A DNA stretch of 64,000 bases from Roseisolibacter agri (GTDB taxonomy: Bacteria; Gemmatimonadota; Gemmatimonadetes; Gemmatimonadales; Gemmatimonadaceae). Of this stretch, positions 1 through 11,154 are shown in pieces. Each line of letters begins with the position of its first letter. Position 1 is the first letter of the stretch. The stretch covers positions 1 to 64,000 of the forward strand of contig NZ_BRXS01000010.1 in NCBI RefSeq assembly GCF_030159095.1, written 5' to 3'. Below the pieces are notes generated by a model, which did no database searches, was not told the DNA's origin, and was given only the letters and a program-made list of their open reading frames with translations. The position numbers and the translations under genes were made by a program.

Positions 1-1084
1 GCACGACGATCCAGCCGCCGGCGGGCTTGCTGGGGAGGACGAAGTTGCCCGCGTAGGTGGCGCCGTTGGCGAGCGTGATGACGTCGCCCGGCTGGGCGGC
101 GTCGAGGGCGGCCTGCAGGTCGCCGCCCGCCGGCACGGCGATGACGCGGCCGGTCTGCGCGGGCATGCGCGTGTCGACGGTCGCGCGCGGCAGCTCCGGC
201 GTGGTCTCGGTCGTCGGCGCGGGCGACGTCGGGAGGGGCGCCGGGGTCGGCGACGTCGTCGGAGTGGAGGCCGGCACGTCGCTCGCGACGCGGGTCCAGC
301 GCTGGGCAGCGGTGCCCGTGCAGTACTGGAGCGTCGCCTGCTGTCCGGCGCTCGCGCCGCCCTGCACGCACAGGCCGTTGGCGAGCTTCAGCTCACCGGC
401 GGCCGAGAGCGTCCAGGTCTGCGTCGGCGCACCTGGAATGCAGGTCCACGTGCCGAGCTGGTCCCCGACCCCGCCGCCAGCGCCCCAGTCGTCGAGGCAC
501 TGCGCACCGGCGAAGACGGTGAGCAGCGCGGGGGCGCCGGCGGCTGCGCCCTGCCACTGCTGCCCGGCCGTGCCGGCGCACGTGCTCAGCACCGCGCCCA
601 CGCCGGTGGCGTTCCGGTCGCCGGCCACGGAGAGGCAGAGCCCCGTCGCGGCGTGCACCAGCGTCCCAACCGTGGTCGTCGGATCGGTCGTGGGGGCGGG
701 CACCGGCGCGGGCGCCGGCACCATCGTCGGCGCGGCGAGGACGAGGAGCGTCGCGCTCTCGGAGGCGAGCGAGTTGCGCGCGGTCACGACGGTGCTGCCC
801 GTGGCCAGCGCCGTCACCATGCCCTGCGACGAGACCGTCGCGACGGCCGGGTTCGACGAGCTCCACGTGGTCGCCGTGGCGATCGTCTTGCCGCGGCGAC
901 GCGGCAGCGCCTCGGTCAGCTGGAGCGCCTCGCCAACGACGAGGGTGTCGGCCGTGGCGCCGTTGGTGAGGCCGAGGGTGCGGACGGCATCACGACCTGG
1001 CGTCAGGGCCGTGCGGGGCGCGGAGACGTCCGAGCACGCGGCGAGGAGCGCGGCCGCCAGAAGGCCGCGCGTCAGGGTGCGCAT
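1..1084 (-). CDS. Lipoprotein with Ig-like and ricin-type lectin domains (C-terminus outside window)
   Basis: Read on the minus strand from ATG at 1084; the frame runs off the window edge, so this is the N-terminal 361 residues. It begins with a lipoprotein signal whose lipobox is LAAC, Cys at about residue 17. A bacterial Ig-like (BIG2) domain follows at about 38-117, with TTWSSSNPAVATVSSQG typical of the family. A Pro/Thr linker leads to a ricin B-type lectin domain (about 138-268) with QxW motifs (QQWQ, QTW, QRW). After a second Pro/Thr linker, a segment with LQAALDAAQPGDVITL looks like the first coils of a right-handed beta-helix, as in secreted polysaccharide lyases or pectate-lyase-like proteins. 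Likely an outer-surface carbohydrate-binding or degrading protein. A c-di-GMP riboswitch lies in its leader. Confidence 0.85.
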   Translation of the reverse strand, partial: MRTLTRGLLAAALLAACSDVSAPRTALTPGRDAVRTLGLTNGATADTLVVGEALQLTEALPRRRGKTIATATTWSSSNPAVATVSSQGMVTALATGSTVVTARNSLASESATLLVLAAPTMVPAPAPVPAPTTDPTTTVGTLVHAATGLCLSVAGDRNATGVGAVLSTCAGTAGQQWQGAAAGAPALLTVFAGAQCLDDWGAGGGVGDQLGTWTCIPGAPTQTWTLSAAGELKLANGLCVQGGASAGQQATLQYCTGTAAQRWTRVASDVPASTPTTSPTPAPLPTSPAPTTETTPELPRATVDTRMPAQTGRVIAVPAGGDLQAALDAAQPGDVITLANGATYAGNFVLPSKPAGGWIVV

Positions 1085-1111
1085 CACTGCAGAATCCTGT
1101 GGGGAGGGTCC

Positions 1112-1212
1112 GGAGTCCTGCGGCAACCCGACCGGCGTGGCCCCGGTGTCCCGTGGGCGGTAGCCTCGTGGCTTTGCGTCCCCGGCTTTCGCCGGGTTTG
1201 CCTTTGTCGCGA
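1112..1212 (-). promoter_or_regulatory. Cyclic-di-GMP-I (GEMM-I) riboswitch
   Basis: On the minus strand the leader of the lectin lipoprotein gene contains the hallmark GEMM-I blocks in order. They are AAAGGCAAACC, a GNRA-capped hairpin CCGGCGAAAGCCGG, the invariant GGACGCAAAGCC, a second GC-rich hairpin, and the closing CGGTCGGGTTGCCG. These match the known ligand-binding core, including the GCAAA and GGGTTGCCG segments that contact c-di-GMP and the tetraloop receptor. The element ends about 28 bases before the ATG at 1084, so control of translation or of early termination is possible. This is a recognised class seen directly in the bases; ON or OFF behaviour cannot be told. Confidence 0.93.
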
Positions 1213-1420
1213 CTTCCCAGGAAGCAGCGATCCAGCCGCCGTGCACCGGCGCGATGGCGCCGGCCCGACTCGTACGTGGGGGGAGGAGGGGGGGACGTGC
1301 GACACTGAGGCTAGCGCGCCACAGTCCGCGGAGACGTGATCTGGATCACCACCGGCACCGATGCGTCTGCTCTCGCCGGCGCGGCCCGGCGCGCGCGGCC
1401 ACTTTCGGGCGATCTTCGGG

Positions 1421-1428
1421 TATATTCC
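1421..1428 (+). promoter_or_regulatory. Candidate -7 box TATATTCC upstream of ruvB
   Basis: TATATTCC lies 50 bases before the ruvB ATG, in the gap between the divergent riboswitch-controlled gene and ruvB. It fits the loose TAnnTT pattern repeated before other starts in this window. No clear -35 box accompanies it. The rest of 1213-1478 shows nothing else I can name. Confidence 0.4.
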
Positions 1429-1478
1429 CGACACGCAATCGCTTGGACGTTCCCGACCCGCCCGGTAGTGTGCACCCC

Positions 1479-2519
1479 ATGATGGCCAGAGCCGAGATCA
1501 CCACCCCCGAGATCATCAGCGAGGAGAGCGTCGTCGAGCTCTCGCTGCGTCCGCAACGCCTGGCGGAGTTCATCGGCCAGGAGAAGGTGAAGGGCAACCT
1601 GCGGATCGCGATCGCCGCCGCCATCGCGCGGAAGGAGCCGCTCGACCACACGCTCTTCCACGGCCCCCCGGGCCTGGGCAAGACGACGCTGGCCGAGCTG
1701 ATCGCGCGCGAGCTGAGCGTGAACATCCACACCACGAGCGGCCCGGCGATCGAGAAGCCGGGCGACCTGGTGGGGAAGCTCACGAACATGCGCGAGGGGG
1801 ACATCCTCTTCATCGACGAGATCCACCGCCTGCGTCCCGTGATCGAGGAGTTCCTCTATCCGGCGATGGAGGACTACAAGATCGACATCCGCCTGAGCGA
1901 GGGCCCGAAGGCGCAGACGATCACGATGCCGATCGAGCGCTTCACGCTGGTGGGTGCGACGACGCGCTTCGGCATGCTGACGTCGCCGATGCGCGCGCGC
2001 TTCGGGATCGTGGAGCGGCTGAACTACTATCCCGAGGACGCGCTCGAGCTGATCGTGCGCCGCACGGCGGACGTGCTGAAGGTGCCGTGCGACGCGGGCG
2101 GAGCGGCGGAGATCGCGCGCCGCTCGCGCGGCACGCCACGCATCGCGAACCGCCTGCTGCGCCGCGTGCGCGACTACGCGGAGGTGGAGGCGGGCGGCGC
2201 GATCTCGAAGGAGGTGGCGGACCTGGCGCTGCGCCGGCTGGACGTCGACGAGTTCGGGCTGGACGACATGGACGCGCGCGTGCTGCGCTGCATCATCGAG
2301 AAGTTCGACGGCGGACCGGTGGGCATCTCGACGATCGCCGCCGCGGTGGGTGAGGACGGCGGCACGATCGAGGAGGTGTACGAGCCCTTCCTCGTGCAGC
2401 ACGGCTTCCTGCAGCGCACCCCGCGCGGCCGCATGGCGACGTCGCAGGCGTACCGGCACTTCGGCTACGAGCCGCCGGCGGGCGGGGCGAACGCGCAGCC
2501 GAACCTGTTCGGAGGCTGA
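1479..2519 (+). CDS. ruvB: Holliday junction branch migration helicase RuvB
   Basis: 346 residues, the normal length. RuvB is the AAA+ motor that drives branch migration of Holliday junctions with RuvA. Walker A is [10 protein letters not shown] and Walker B is FIDEIHRL; sensor 1 is GATTRFG. The C-terminal winged helix ends in the family pattern [17 protein letters not shown]. Two adjacent ATGs (1479, 1482) could start it; no Shine-Dalgarno is evident. Neither ruvA nor ruvC is adjacent. The gene is followed by a large palindromic intergenic region and faces a convergent nuclease gene. Confidence 0.97.
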   Translation: MMARAEITTPEIISEESVVELSLRPQRLAEFIGQEKVKGNLRIAIAAAIARKEPLDHTLFHGPPGLGKTTLAELIARELSVNIHTTSGPAIEKPGDLVGKLTNMREGDILFIDEIHRLRPVIEEFLYPAMEDYKIDIRLSEGPKAQTITMPIERFTLVGATTRFGMLTSPMRARFGIVERLNYYPEDALELIVRRTADVLKVPCDAGGAAEIARRSRGTPRIANRLLRRVRDYAEVEAGGAISKEVADLALRRLDVDEFGLDDMDARVLRCIIEKFDGGPVGISTIAAAVGEDGGTIEEVYEPFLVQHGFLQRTPRGRMATSQAYRHFGYEPPAGGANAQPNLFGG

Positions 2520-2521
2520 AC

Positions 2522-2630
2522 GGCGAACTGCATCGACAGGATGACCAGGAGGCTCCGCGTGGCGCGCTGCTCCAAGCGCCGGTGCGGAGCCTCCTGGTCA
2601 TCCGGTCATCCTGTCGAAGTCGTTCCGGGA
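2522..2630. repeat. Intergenic palindromic element, group A (A1)
   Basis: Near-perfect inverted repeat. The left arm (2534-2558) is built of GACAGGATGACC plus AGGAGGCTCCGC; the right arm (2584-2616) is its complement with one extra GGATGACC unit. Weaker pairing continues outward. The 25-base head (2559-2583) begins GTGGCGCG and ends AAGCGCCGGT, and is shared in outline with the group B element just downstream. It sits directly after the ruvB stop between convergent genes. A bidirectional terminator role is possible, but there is no T tract. Confidence 0.85.
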
Positions 2631-2822
2631 ATCGCGCGCCGACCCCATTCGCCTTTGGAGAGGATACGGATTTTTCGGATGTAGCGGATGCTTCGGATCG
2701 CTCCGCGTGGCGGCGACGTTTCAAGCGCCTGGGTGGAGCGATCCGAACGATCCGTTCCGATCCGGAGCATCCGTATCCTCCGGAGCATCCGTATCCTCAC
2801 CACAGGGCAACAGCCCGGGCGC
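2631..2822. repeat. Intergenic palindromic element, group B (B1)
   Basis: A second palindrome follows A1. The left arm (2658-2706) is made of degenerate GGATnC units; the right arm (2735-2798) is the complement and ends in an 18-base unit repeated in tandem at 2763-2780 and 2781-2798. The head reads CTCCGCGTGGCGGCGACGT, the motif shared by group A and B elements. Flanks (GCGCGCCG on the left, ACAG.CC.GGCGCG on the right) pair weakly and recur at B2 and B3. A half unit of group C (GCCCGCAGTCCGCAG) lies at 2859-2873 just before the convergent stop codon. Confidence 0.85.
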
Positions 2823-2875
2823 GACGACGACTGTCGAGGGCACGGAGCACGATCCGCCGCCCGCAGTCCGCAGCG

Positions 2876-3621
2876 CTACGCCGTCGCCAACTCGACGAGG
2901 AGCGGAAAGTGATCGCTCGCCGTGCGGGCCTCGGCGGGCGCCGCGAACACCTCGCAGCGGCCGATCCGCGCCTGGTAGCGCCCCGGCGTGAACAGGTAGT
3001 CGAGCCGCACGTGCGGCTCCCACGTCGGGAACGAGTATCCCGGCTCGCCCGCGTGCAGCGTGCGCCACGCGTCCACGTAGCCGCCGTCGAGCATCGTCTG
3101 GATCGTGTCGCGCGCGATGTCGCGGCCGCTGAGCCAGATCATCGCGCGGATCCACCGTGGAAAGCCGCGCACCTCCAGCCGCTCGCCCGGCGCCAGCGCG
3201 TTGAAGTCGCCCGCGATCGCGTGGAAGCCATCCTGGTGCGCCCGGATGCCGTCGAGCAGCGCGCGGATCTCGCGCGTGCGCCGCATCTCGCTCCACTTCG
3301 AGAACCACGCGTTGAGGTGCAGCCCGAACAGCCGGCACCCGACGTCGCCCAGCTCCACCTCGAGGAAGGCGTGGCGCGAGCCGCGCGGGTGGTGCCACGC
3401 GTGGGACGTGACCGCGTGGCGGCTCAGGTAGCCCGTCGAGTGCCCGATGCGCGCGCCCCACTCGTGCAGGCCCGTCGCTTCCGACAGCCGCCGCACGACC
3501 GTGGGATCGCTCGCCTCCTGCAGCATCACCACGTCCGGGTCGGCGGCGCGGATCACCGCCGCCAGCGCGTCCTCGCGCCCGGTGCCGCCGTACTTGATGT
3601 TGTAGCTGAGGACGCGGAGCG

Positions 3622-3625
<4 letters not shown>
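2876..3625 (-). CDS. Endonuclease/exonuclease/phosphatase family protein
   Basis: 249 residues from GTG 3625, whose codon overlaps the upstream stop (GTGA). The EEP-fold catalytic set is complete: SYNIKYGG near the N-terminus, LQEAS (metal-binding Glu), GLHLNAW, AGDFNAL (Asp/Asn), LDYLF, and C-terminal SDHFPL. The family cleaves phosphodiesters in DNA, RNA or lipids with Mg2+; the substrate cannot be told. There is no signal peptide, so it is cytoplasmic. Translational coupling to a nucleotidyltransferase-like gene suggests the two act together. Confidence 0.9.
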
Positions 3626-6588
<2,963 letters not shown>

Positions 6589-6593
<5 letters not shown>

Positions 6594-7152
6594 GCTGCGT
6601 CGGCGCGCTCGCGACCACCGGCAGCGTCATCGTCGTCTGGGCCAGCCGGTGCTGCAGCCACTCGCGGTCCGGGGCGCTGAGCAGGGGCGAGCGGGTCAGC
6701 AGCGCGCTCTTCTCGACCGACGCGCGCGCGCGGTCGTTGTCGCGCAGCTCCTGCGCGATCGCCGCCACGTCCGCGTAGGCCGACGCCGCGTTGAAGACGT
6801 CGCCGCGCGCCAGCGCCTGGTCGGCCGCGCGCTGCATCAGCGACAGCGCCATGCCGGGCTGCTTGAGCGCGTGCCGCACGTACGCCGCCGTCTGCAGGCT
6901 CCTGAACGCCTGCGGGTCCTCCGGCGCGCGCAGCGAGGCCGCCTTCTCGCGCAGGCCCGCGGCCTTGGCCCACTTGCGGCGCGAGCCCGTCTCCTCGTAC
7001 GCGACGGCGCGCTCGTCCAGCCGATCCGCCTCGGCCGTGCGCGCGGAGACCTGGATGGGAGCGAGCGGCTGCTGCGCGCGCGCACCGGCGGGCAGCGCGA
7101 GGGCGGTGACGACGGCGGCGGTCCAGAACAGGGGGCGAGTCGAGGCGCGCAT
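6589..7152 (-). CDS. Secreted helical-repeat protein of unknown function
   Basis: 187 residues from ATG 7152, with AGGAG placed about seven bases upstream. A signal peptide (about 1-26) ends in ARAQQ. The mature part is all-helical and Ala/Arg-rich (DRLDERAVAYEETGSRRKWAKAA and DVFNAASAYADVAAIAQEL), looking like two or three TPR-type hairpins. I do not recognise a family. Likely periplasmic. It sits between tgt and yajC, interrupting the common queA-tgt-yajC order, and is transcribed against both. Confidence 0.75.
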
Positions 7153-7186
7153 TGAGGACTCCTGCGATCTGGCGTGAGGCGTGCGG

Positions 7187-7235
7187 CGGAGAACGGCTTC
7201 TCCGGACCGGTGGAGGGCGTGACCCGTTCCGGTCC
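7187..7235 (-). other. Two adjacent stem-forming repeats in the leader of the helical-repeat gene
   Basis: CGGAGAA (7187-7193) pairs with TTCTCCG (7198-7204) around a four-base loop. GGACCGG (7204-7210) pairs with CCGGTCC (7229-7235). Both lie in the 5' leader of the minus-strand gene starting at 7152. They do not match a riboswitch class I know. The rest of the 318-base gap 7153-7470 holds only the yajC promoter box. Confidence 0.35.
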
Positions 7236-7440
7236 CGTCTCCCCTACGTGGTCTGACACGCCGCGATGCGCGCCGGCTGTTTGCGTGTCGTTCGCGAGCG
7301 GTGATCTCTCGGGAGCCGCGCCGCGAGGCCGGATTCCCTCCGCACCGCGGAACGGGCCTCTGGCCCCTGCGCACGTCGCACTGGGAGCGCCGCGGGCTCG
7401 GGTCGGGACGAATTCGCAGCCCCGAGCGCGCGGGCCGTGT

Positions 7441-7448
7441 TAGCTTTC
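7441..7448 (+). promoter_or_regulatory. Candidate -7 box TAGCTTTC for yajC
   Basis: TAGCTTTC lies 22 bases before the yajC ATG and matches TAnnTTT of the Bacteroidetes-type -7 consensus in seven of eight positions. No -33 box is obvious. Confidence 0.5.
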
Positions 7449-7470
7449 CCGCCTCACCTCCGCCCGTCCC

Positions 7471-7815
7471 ATGTACCCGACGCTCCTCCTCCTGCAGGCC
7501 ACGGCGAACCCGATCTACGGGACGCTGTTCATGTACGTCGCGATCGCGGCGATCTTCTACTTCATCCTCTGGCGCCCGCAGCAGCGCCAGCGGAAGCAGC
7601 ACGACCAGACGATCCGCGCGCTCAAGCGCGGCGACGAGATCGTCACCGCCGGCGGCATCGTGGGCGAGGTCGTGCACATCAAGGAGCAGACGGCCGGGCA
7701 GCCGACGCCCGAGGACCAGATCACGATCCGCTCCGGCGAGTCGCGCCTGGTGGTCGAGCGCGGCCGCATCGTCCGGGTGGGCGCCGCGCGCGGCGCCGCC
7801 ACGCCCGCGCCCTGA
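7471..7815 (+). CDS. yajC: Preprotein translocase subunit YajC
   Basis: 114 residues, one N-terminal membrane helix (about 14-32, FMYVAIAAIFYFILWRP), then the cytoplasmic family block RPQQRQRKQHD...LKRGDEIVTAGGIVGEV. YajC associates with SecDF-YidC at the Sec translocon. secD and secF do not follow; def and fmt do, so the usual yajC-secD-secF order is broken here. Confidence 0.95.
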   Translation: MYPTLLLLQATANPIYGTLFMYVAIAAIFYFILWRPQQRQRKQHDQTIRALKRGDEIVTAGGIVGEVVHIKEQTAGQPTPEDQITIRSGESRLVVERGRIVRVGAARGAATPAP

Positions 7816-7826
7816 GGCGCGCGCCC

Positions 7827-8384
7827 GTGTCCGTGCTCGACATCCACGTCCTCGGCGCGCCCATCCTGCGCCAGGAGAGCGAGCCCGTCGCCGAGATGAC
7901 GCCGGAGCTCCGCCGGCTGGTCGACGACATGTTCGAGACCATGTACGTCGCCAAGGGGATCGGCCTCGCGGCACCACAGGTGGGGCGCCGCGAGCGGCTC
8001 TTCGTCGCCGACGTGGACGACCAGCCGCTCGTGCTGGTGAACCCCGAGATCGTGCTCGCCGAGGGCTCGGCGCGCGGCGAGGAGGGGTGCCTGTCGATCC
8101 CCGAGATCTACGGCGACGTGGACCGCCCGTCGCGCGTCGTGATGCGCGGCCTGGACCGCGATGGCCGGCCCATCGAGGTCGAGGCGGTGGACCTGCTCGC
8201 GCGCTGCATGCAGCACGAGCTCGACCACCTGAACGGGAAGCTCTTCCTCGACTACCTGGGCCTGTTCAAGCGGCGGTCGGCGATGCAGAAGTGGGAGCGC
8301 GAGAAGGCGAAGTATCCGTCGCTGCGCCGCGCGCTCATCACCGCGAAGGAGCTGGCCGAGCAGCACAACGAGGAAGCGCTCTAG
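7827..8384 (+). CDS. def: Peptide deformylase
   Basis: 185 residues from GTG 7827 (a second GTG at 7833 is possible). Removes the formyl group from nascent proteins. All three family motifs are intact: GIGLAAPQVG, EEGCLSIP (metal Cys) and QHELDHLNG (HExxH metal site with catalytic Glu). The C-terminal extension is charged. Eleven bases after yajC and five before fmt, so in one operon with the enzyme that adds the formyl group. Confidence 0.97.
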   Translation: MSVLDIHVLGAPILRQESEPVAEMTPELRRLVDDMFETMYVAKGIGLAAPQVGRRERLFVADVDDQPLVLVNPEIVLAEGSARGEEGCLSIPEIYGDVDRPSRVVMRGLDRDGRPIEVEAVDLLARCMQHELDHLNGKLFLDYLGLFKRRSAMQKWEREKAKYPSLRRALITAKELAEQHNEEAL

Positions 8385-8388
8385 CCCG

Positions 8389-9351
8389 GTGAAGATCCTC
8401 TTCTGGGGCACCCCCGACTTCGCCACGCCCCCGCTGCGCGCGCTGCTCGGCGAGGGCTTCGACGTCGTGGGCGTCGTCACGCAGCCCGACCGCCCGCGCG
8501 GGCGCAGCCGCTCGCAGCTCGATCCGTCGCCGGTGAAGCAGGTCGCGCTGGCCGAGGGACTGCCGGTGCTGCAGCCGGAGAAGCCGCGCGGCGACGCGTT
8601 CATGGACGAGGTGCGCGCGCTCGCGCCCGACCTGTCGGTCGTCGTGGCGTACGGGCACATCCTGCCGAAGGCGGTGATCGACCTGCCGCCGCGCGGGACG
8701 CTCAACATCCACGCGTCGCTGCTGCCGCTGCTGCGCGGCGCGGACCCCATCCGCGCGGCCATCCGCCAGGGCTTCGCGCACACGGGCGTGGCGATCATGC
8801 GCATGGTGCCGGCGCTCGACGCGGGGCCGGTGCTGCACACGCTGCAGACGCCGATCGCCGACGACGAGACGTACGGCGAGCTGACGGAGCGCCTGTCCGA
8901 GCTCGGCGCGCTGGCGCTGATGGAGGCGCTGGCCCTGATGGCGACCGGCACGCTGCACGAGCAGCCGCAGGACGACGCGCTCGCGACCTACGCGCCCAAG
9001 ACCGAGCGCGAGCACGCGCGCATCGACTGGACGCGCCCCGCGGAGGACGTCGCCCGCGCGATCCGCGCCTACGACCCGCGCCCGGGCGCGTTCGGCGCGC
9101 TGCGCGGCGCGGACGTGAAGCTGTTCGGCGCGCGCGCCGTCCCCACCGAGGAGCGCCCCGACGTCACCACGGGCGAGGTCATCGCGCTCGGCCCGCAGGG
9201 GATGGACGTGAAGTGCGGCGAGGACGCGGTGCGCGTGCTCTATGCGCAGCCCGCCGGCCGGCCGCGGCTGTCGGTGGCCGACTGGGCGCGAGGGCGCGGG
9301 GTGGAGTTGGGAGACGTGTTCTCAGGGCCGCCGGCAGAGGTCGTGACCTGA
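8389..9351 (+). CDS. fmt: Methionyl-tRNA formyltransferase
   Basis: 320 residues from GTG 8389. Formylates initiator Met-tRNA using 10-formyl-THF. The N-terminal Rossmann-type domain has WGTPDFATPPL and the catalytic Asn, His, Asp set: NIHASLLP and LDAGPVL. The loop after SLLP reads LLRGADPI, whereas most homologues have RWRGAAPI, a small departure near the active site. The C-terminal OB domain covers about 205-310. Downstream of it lies a 420-base gap filled with palindromic elements. Confidence 0.95.
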   Translation: MKILFWGTPDFATPPLRALLGEGFDVVGVVTQPDRPRGRSRSQLDPSPVKQVALAEGLPVLQPEKPRGDAFMDEVRALAPDLSVVVAYGHILPKAVIDLPPRGTLNIHASLLPLLRGADPIRAAIRQGFAHTGVAIMRMVPALDAGPVLHTLQTPIADDETYGELTERLSELGALALMEALALMATGTLHEQPQDDALATYAPKTEREHARIDWTRPAEDVARAIRAYDPRPGAFGALRGADVKLFGARAVPTEERPDVTTGEVIALGPQGMDVKCGEDAVRVLYAQPAGRPRLSVADWARGRGVELGDVFSGPPAEVVT

Positions 9352-9369
9352 GCTGCGGGCTGCGGATCT
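9352..9369. repeat. Single arm of a group C repeat
   Basis: Directly after the fmt stop the sequence GCTGCGGGCTGCGGATCTG matches one arm of the group C palindromes at 6501 and 11535. No complementary arm was seen nearby, so it looks like a half or decayed element. Confidence 0.55.
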
Positions 9370-9483
9370 GAACGACGCACCGCTCTGACAGGATGATAGG
9401 ATGAACAGGAGGCTCCGCCGTGCGCGATGTCCCAGGCGCTCGGCGGAGCCTCTTCGTCATCCCGTCATCCCGCCCGGTGCCGT
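9370..9483. repeat. Intergenic palindromic element, group A (A2)
   Basis: Left arm 9387-9419 (units GACAGGATGATAGGATGA then AGGAGGCTCCGCC) pairs with right arm 9442-9473. The head is GTGCGCGATGTCCCAGGCGCTC, a degenerate version of the A/B head. The outer flank GAACGACGCACC pairs weakly with GGTGCCGTTC. It stands in the same A-then-B order as at 2522-2822. Confidence 0.8.
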
Positions 9484-9487
9484 TCCG

Positions 9488-9668
9488 ACTCCCGCGCGCC
9501 GCACCCTCTTGCCCATTGGGGGATCCGGATGCTCCGGATGCGAACGGATCCTTCGGATCGTCCCGCGTGGCCGCGACGTCCCAGGCGCCGGGCCGGAGCG
9601 ATCCGTTCGATCCGTTCCAATCCGCAGAATCCGCATCCCTCCAAGAGGCCGACAGGTCCGGCGCGCCG
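9488..9668. repeat. Intergenic palindromic element, group B (B2)
   Basis: Left arm 9518-9566 (GGATCCGGATGCTCCGGAT and similar units) pairs with right arm 9595-9642. The head reads TCCCGCGTGGCCGCGACGT. Outer arms (CGCGCGCCG and CCCTCTTG on the left, CAAGAGG and CCGGCGCGCC on the right) also pair and are shared with B1 and B3. 9669-9760 holds nothing I can name. Confidence 0.85.
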
Positions 9669-9760
9669 AGGCATCCTCAGCGGCCGTGCACGCAGCTCGC
9701 ACCACGCAGCCGCCTCACGAGCCACCGCCCGCGGGCCCGGCCCGGGCTCCCGCGTCCCGC

Positions 9761-9768
9761 TATGTTTC
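9761..9768 (+). promoter_or_regulatory. Candidate -7 box TATGTTTC, leaderless rsmB promoter
   Basis: TATGTTTC is followed by four bases and then the rsmB ATG. If it works as a Bacteroidetes-type -7 box (TAnnTTTG), transcription would start at or within a base or two of the start codon, giving a leaderless mRNA. Confidence 0.6.
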
Positions 9769-9772
9769 GTCC

Positions 9773-11152
9773 ATGCCGCCCACCGACGCGCCGCCCATGC
9801 CCCGCCGCCCGATCATCGGCGGCGTCACGCCCGCGCGTGTGCTCGCGGCCGAGACGCTCGCGGACCTGCGCAAGGGATTCCTGCTGGACCCGTCGTTCGA
9901 GCGGCGGGCCGGGGGGCTCGACGCGCGCGACCGGCGCTGGGCCCAGGAGCTCCTGTGGGGGACGCTGCGCAAGCGCGGCTGGCTGGACGCGCTGCTGGCG
10001 GCGCGCGTCAGCGGCGGCCTGGCCCGCCTCGACGCGGACGTGATCGACCTGCTGCGCCTGGGCGCCTACCAGCTGCTCGAGATGACCAGCGTGCCGCCCT
10101 ACGCCGCGATCGCGCAGACGGTGGAGCTCGCCAAACGGCGGCACGGGATCGGGGCCAGCAAGCTCGTGAACGCGGTCCTGCGGCGGCTGGAGCGCGACCG
10201 CGCGGCGCACGGGGCCGAGTCGCTCGCGGGTGTCGTGCCGGCCGACGCCCGCGAGGCGCTGGCCGCGCGCCACTCGCATCCGCAGTGGCTGGTGGAGCGC
10301 TGGGCCGACCGCTGGCCGCTCGACGAGGTGGAGGCGCTACTGGCCGCCAACAACCGCGAGGCGCCCGTCGTCGCGCGCCCGTGGGGCCTCTCGGCCGACG
10401 CGCTCGCGGCGGAGCTGACGGCGGCCGGTGTCCGTCTGGCCGAGCCGGCGCCGGGCACCGTGTGGGCGCGCGACAGCCTGCAGCTCGCGCCGGGCGCCGC
10501 GCTCACCGAGCTCGGGGCATTCCGGCAGGGGCACTTCCACGTGCAGGACCCCGCCTCGACGCTGGTGACGCAGTACGCCGCCTTCCCCGAGGGCGCGACC
10601 GTCGCCGACCTGTGCGCGGCGCCCGGCGGCAAGGCGCTGGAGCTGTCGCGCACCGCGGCCGTGGTGTACGCGGGCGACCGGTCCTACGTGCGGCTGCAGC
10701 GCGTGCGCGCGAACCTGCGGCGCCTCGCGGTGGAGAACGTCATCCCCTTCGTCGGCGATGCGCGCGAGCCCGCCGTCGGAGCGGTCGACGCGCTGCTGCT
10801 CGACGCGCCGTGCACCGGGACCGGCACCTTCCGCCGCCACCCCGACGCGCGATGGCGCCTGAAGCCGTCCGACATGGCCGTGATGCCGGCGCTGCAGCGG
10901 CAGATCCTGCGTGCGGCCGCGCGCATCGTGAAGCCGGGCGGGCTGCTGGTCTACAGCACCTGCTCCATCGAGCCCGAGGAGAACGACGCGCCGGTGGACG
11001 ACTTCCTGGCCACGCACCCCGAGTGGACGCCGGAGCCGCCGCCCGCGGGCGCGGTGCCCGACGCGGTGCTGGACGGCGGGCGCCTGCGCGTGCTGCCGCA
11101 GCGGCACGGCGTGGACGGCGCGTTCGCGGTGCGCCTGCGCCGGGCGGGCTGA
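9773..11152 (+). CDS. rsmB: 16S rRNA (cytosine(967)-C5)-methyltransferase RsmB
   Basis: 459 residues. N-terminal NusB-like RNA-binding domain (about 18-160; ARVLAAETL, KLVNAVLRRL), then the Rossmann methyltransferase domain. AdoMet motif is ADLCAAPGGKALEL; the two catalytic Cys are in DAPCTGTGTFRRHPDARW and YSTCSIEPEEN. Start chosen at ATG 9773 because it directly follows a promoter-like box and precedes the NusB-like domain. Two bases before the PASTA gene. Confidence 0.96.
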   Translation: MPPTDAPPMPRRPIIGGVTPARVLAAETLADLRKGFLLDPSFERRAGGLDARDRRWAQELLWGTLRKRGWLDALLAARVSGGLARLDADVIDLLRLGAYQLLEMTSVPPYAAIAQTVELAKRRHGIGASKLVNAVLRRLERDRAAHGAESLAGVVPADAREALAARHSHPQWLVERWADRWPLDEVEALLAANNREAPVVARPWGLSADALAAELTAAGVRLAEPAPGTVWARDSLQLAPGAALTELGAFRQGHFHVQDPASTLVTQYAAFPEGATVADLCAAPGGKALELSRTAAVVYAGDRSYVRLQRVRANLRRLAVENVIPFVGDAREPAVGAVDALLLDAPCTGTGTFRRHPDARWRLKPSDMAVMPALQRQILRAAARIVKPGGLLVYSTCSIEPEENDAPVDDFLATHPEWTPEPPPAGAVPDAVLDGGRLRVLPQRHGVDGAFAVRLRRAG

Positions 11153-11154
11153 CG

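Noticed and set aside
57-1163. Long plus-strand reading frame opposite the lectin lipoprotein
   Set aside because: Translation is Ala/Pro/Val-rich without domain signal; the minus strand gives a lipoprotein signal, Ig-like and lectin motifs and has a riboswitch before it.
2522-2822. CRISPR array suspected from the repeated GGATnC units
   Set aside because: Units are short, degenerate and arranged as two complementary arms; no constant repeat length, spacers or cas genes.
7153-7300. A second riboswitch before the helical-repeat gene
   Set aside because: Two stems are present, but no conserved loop bases of any known class were found, so only the stems are reported.
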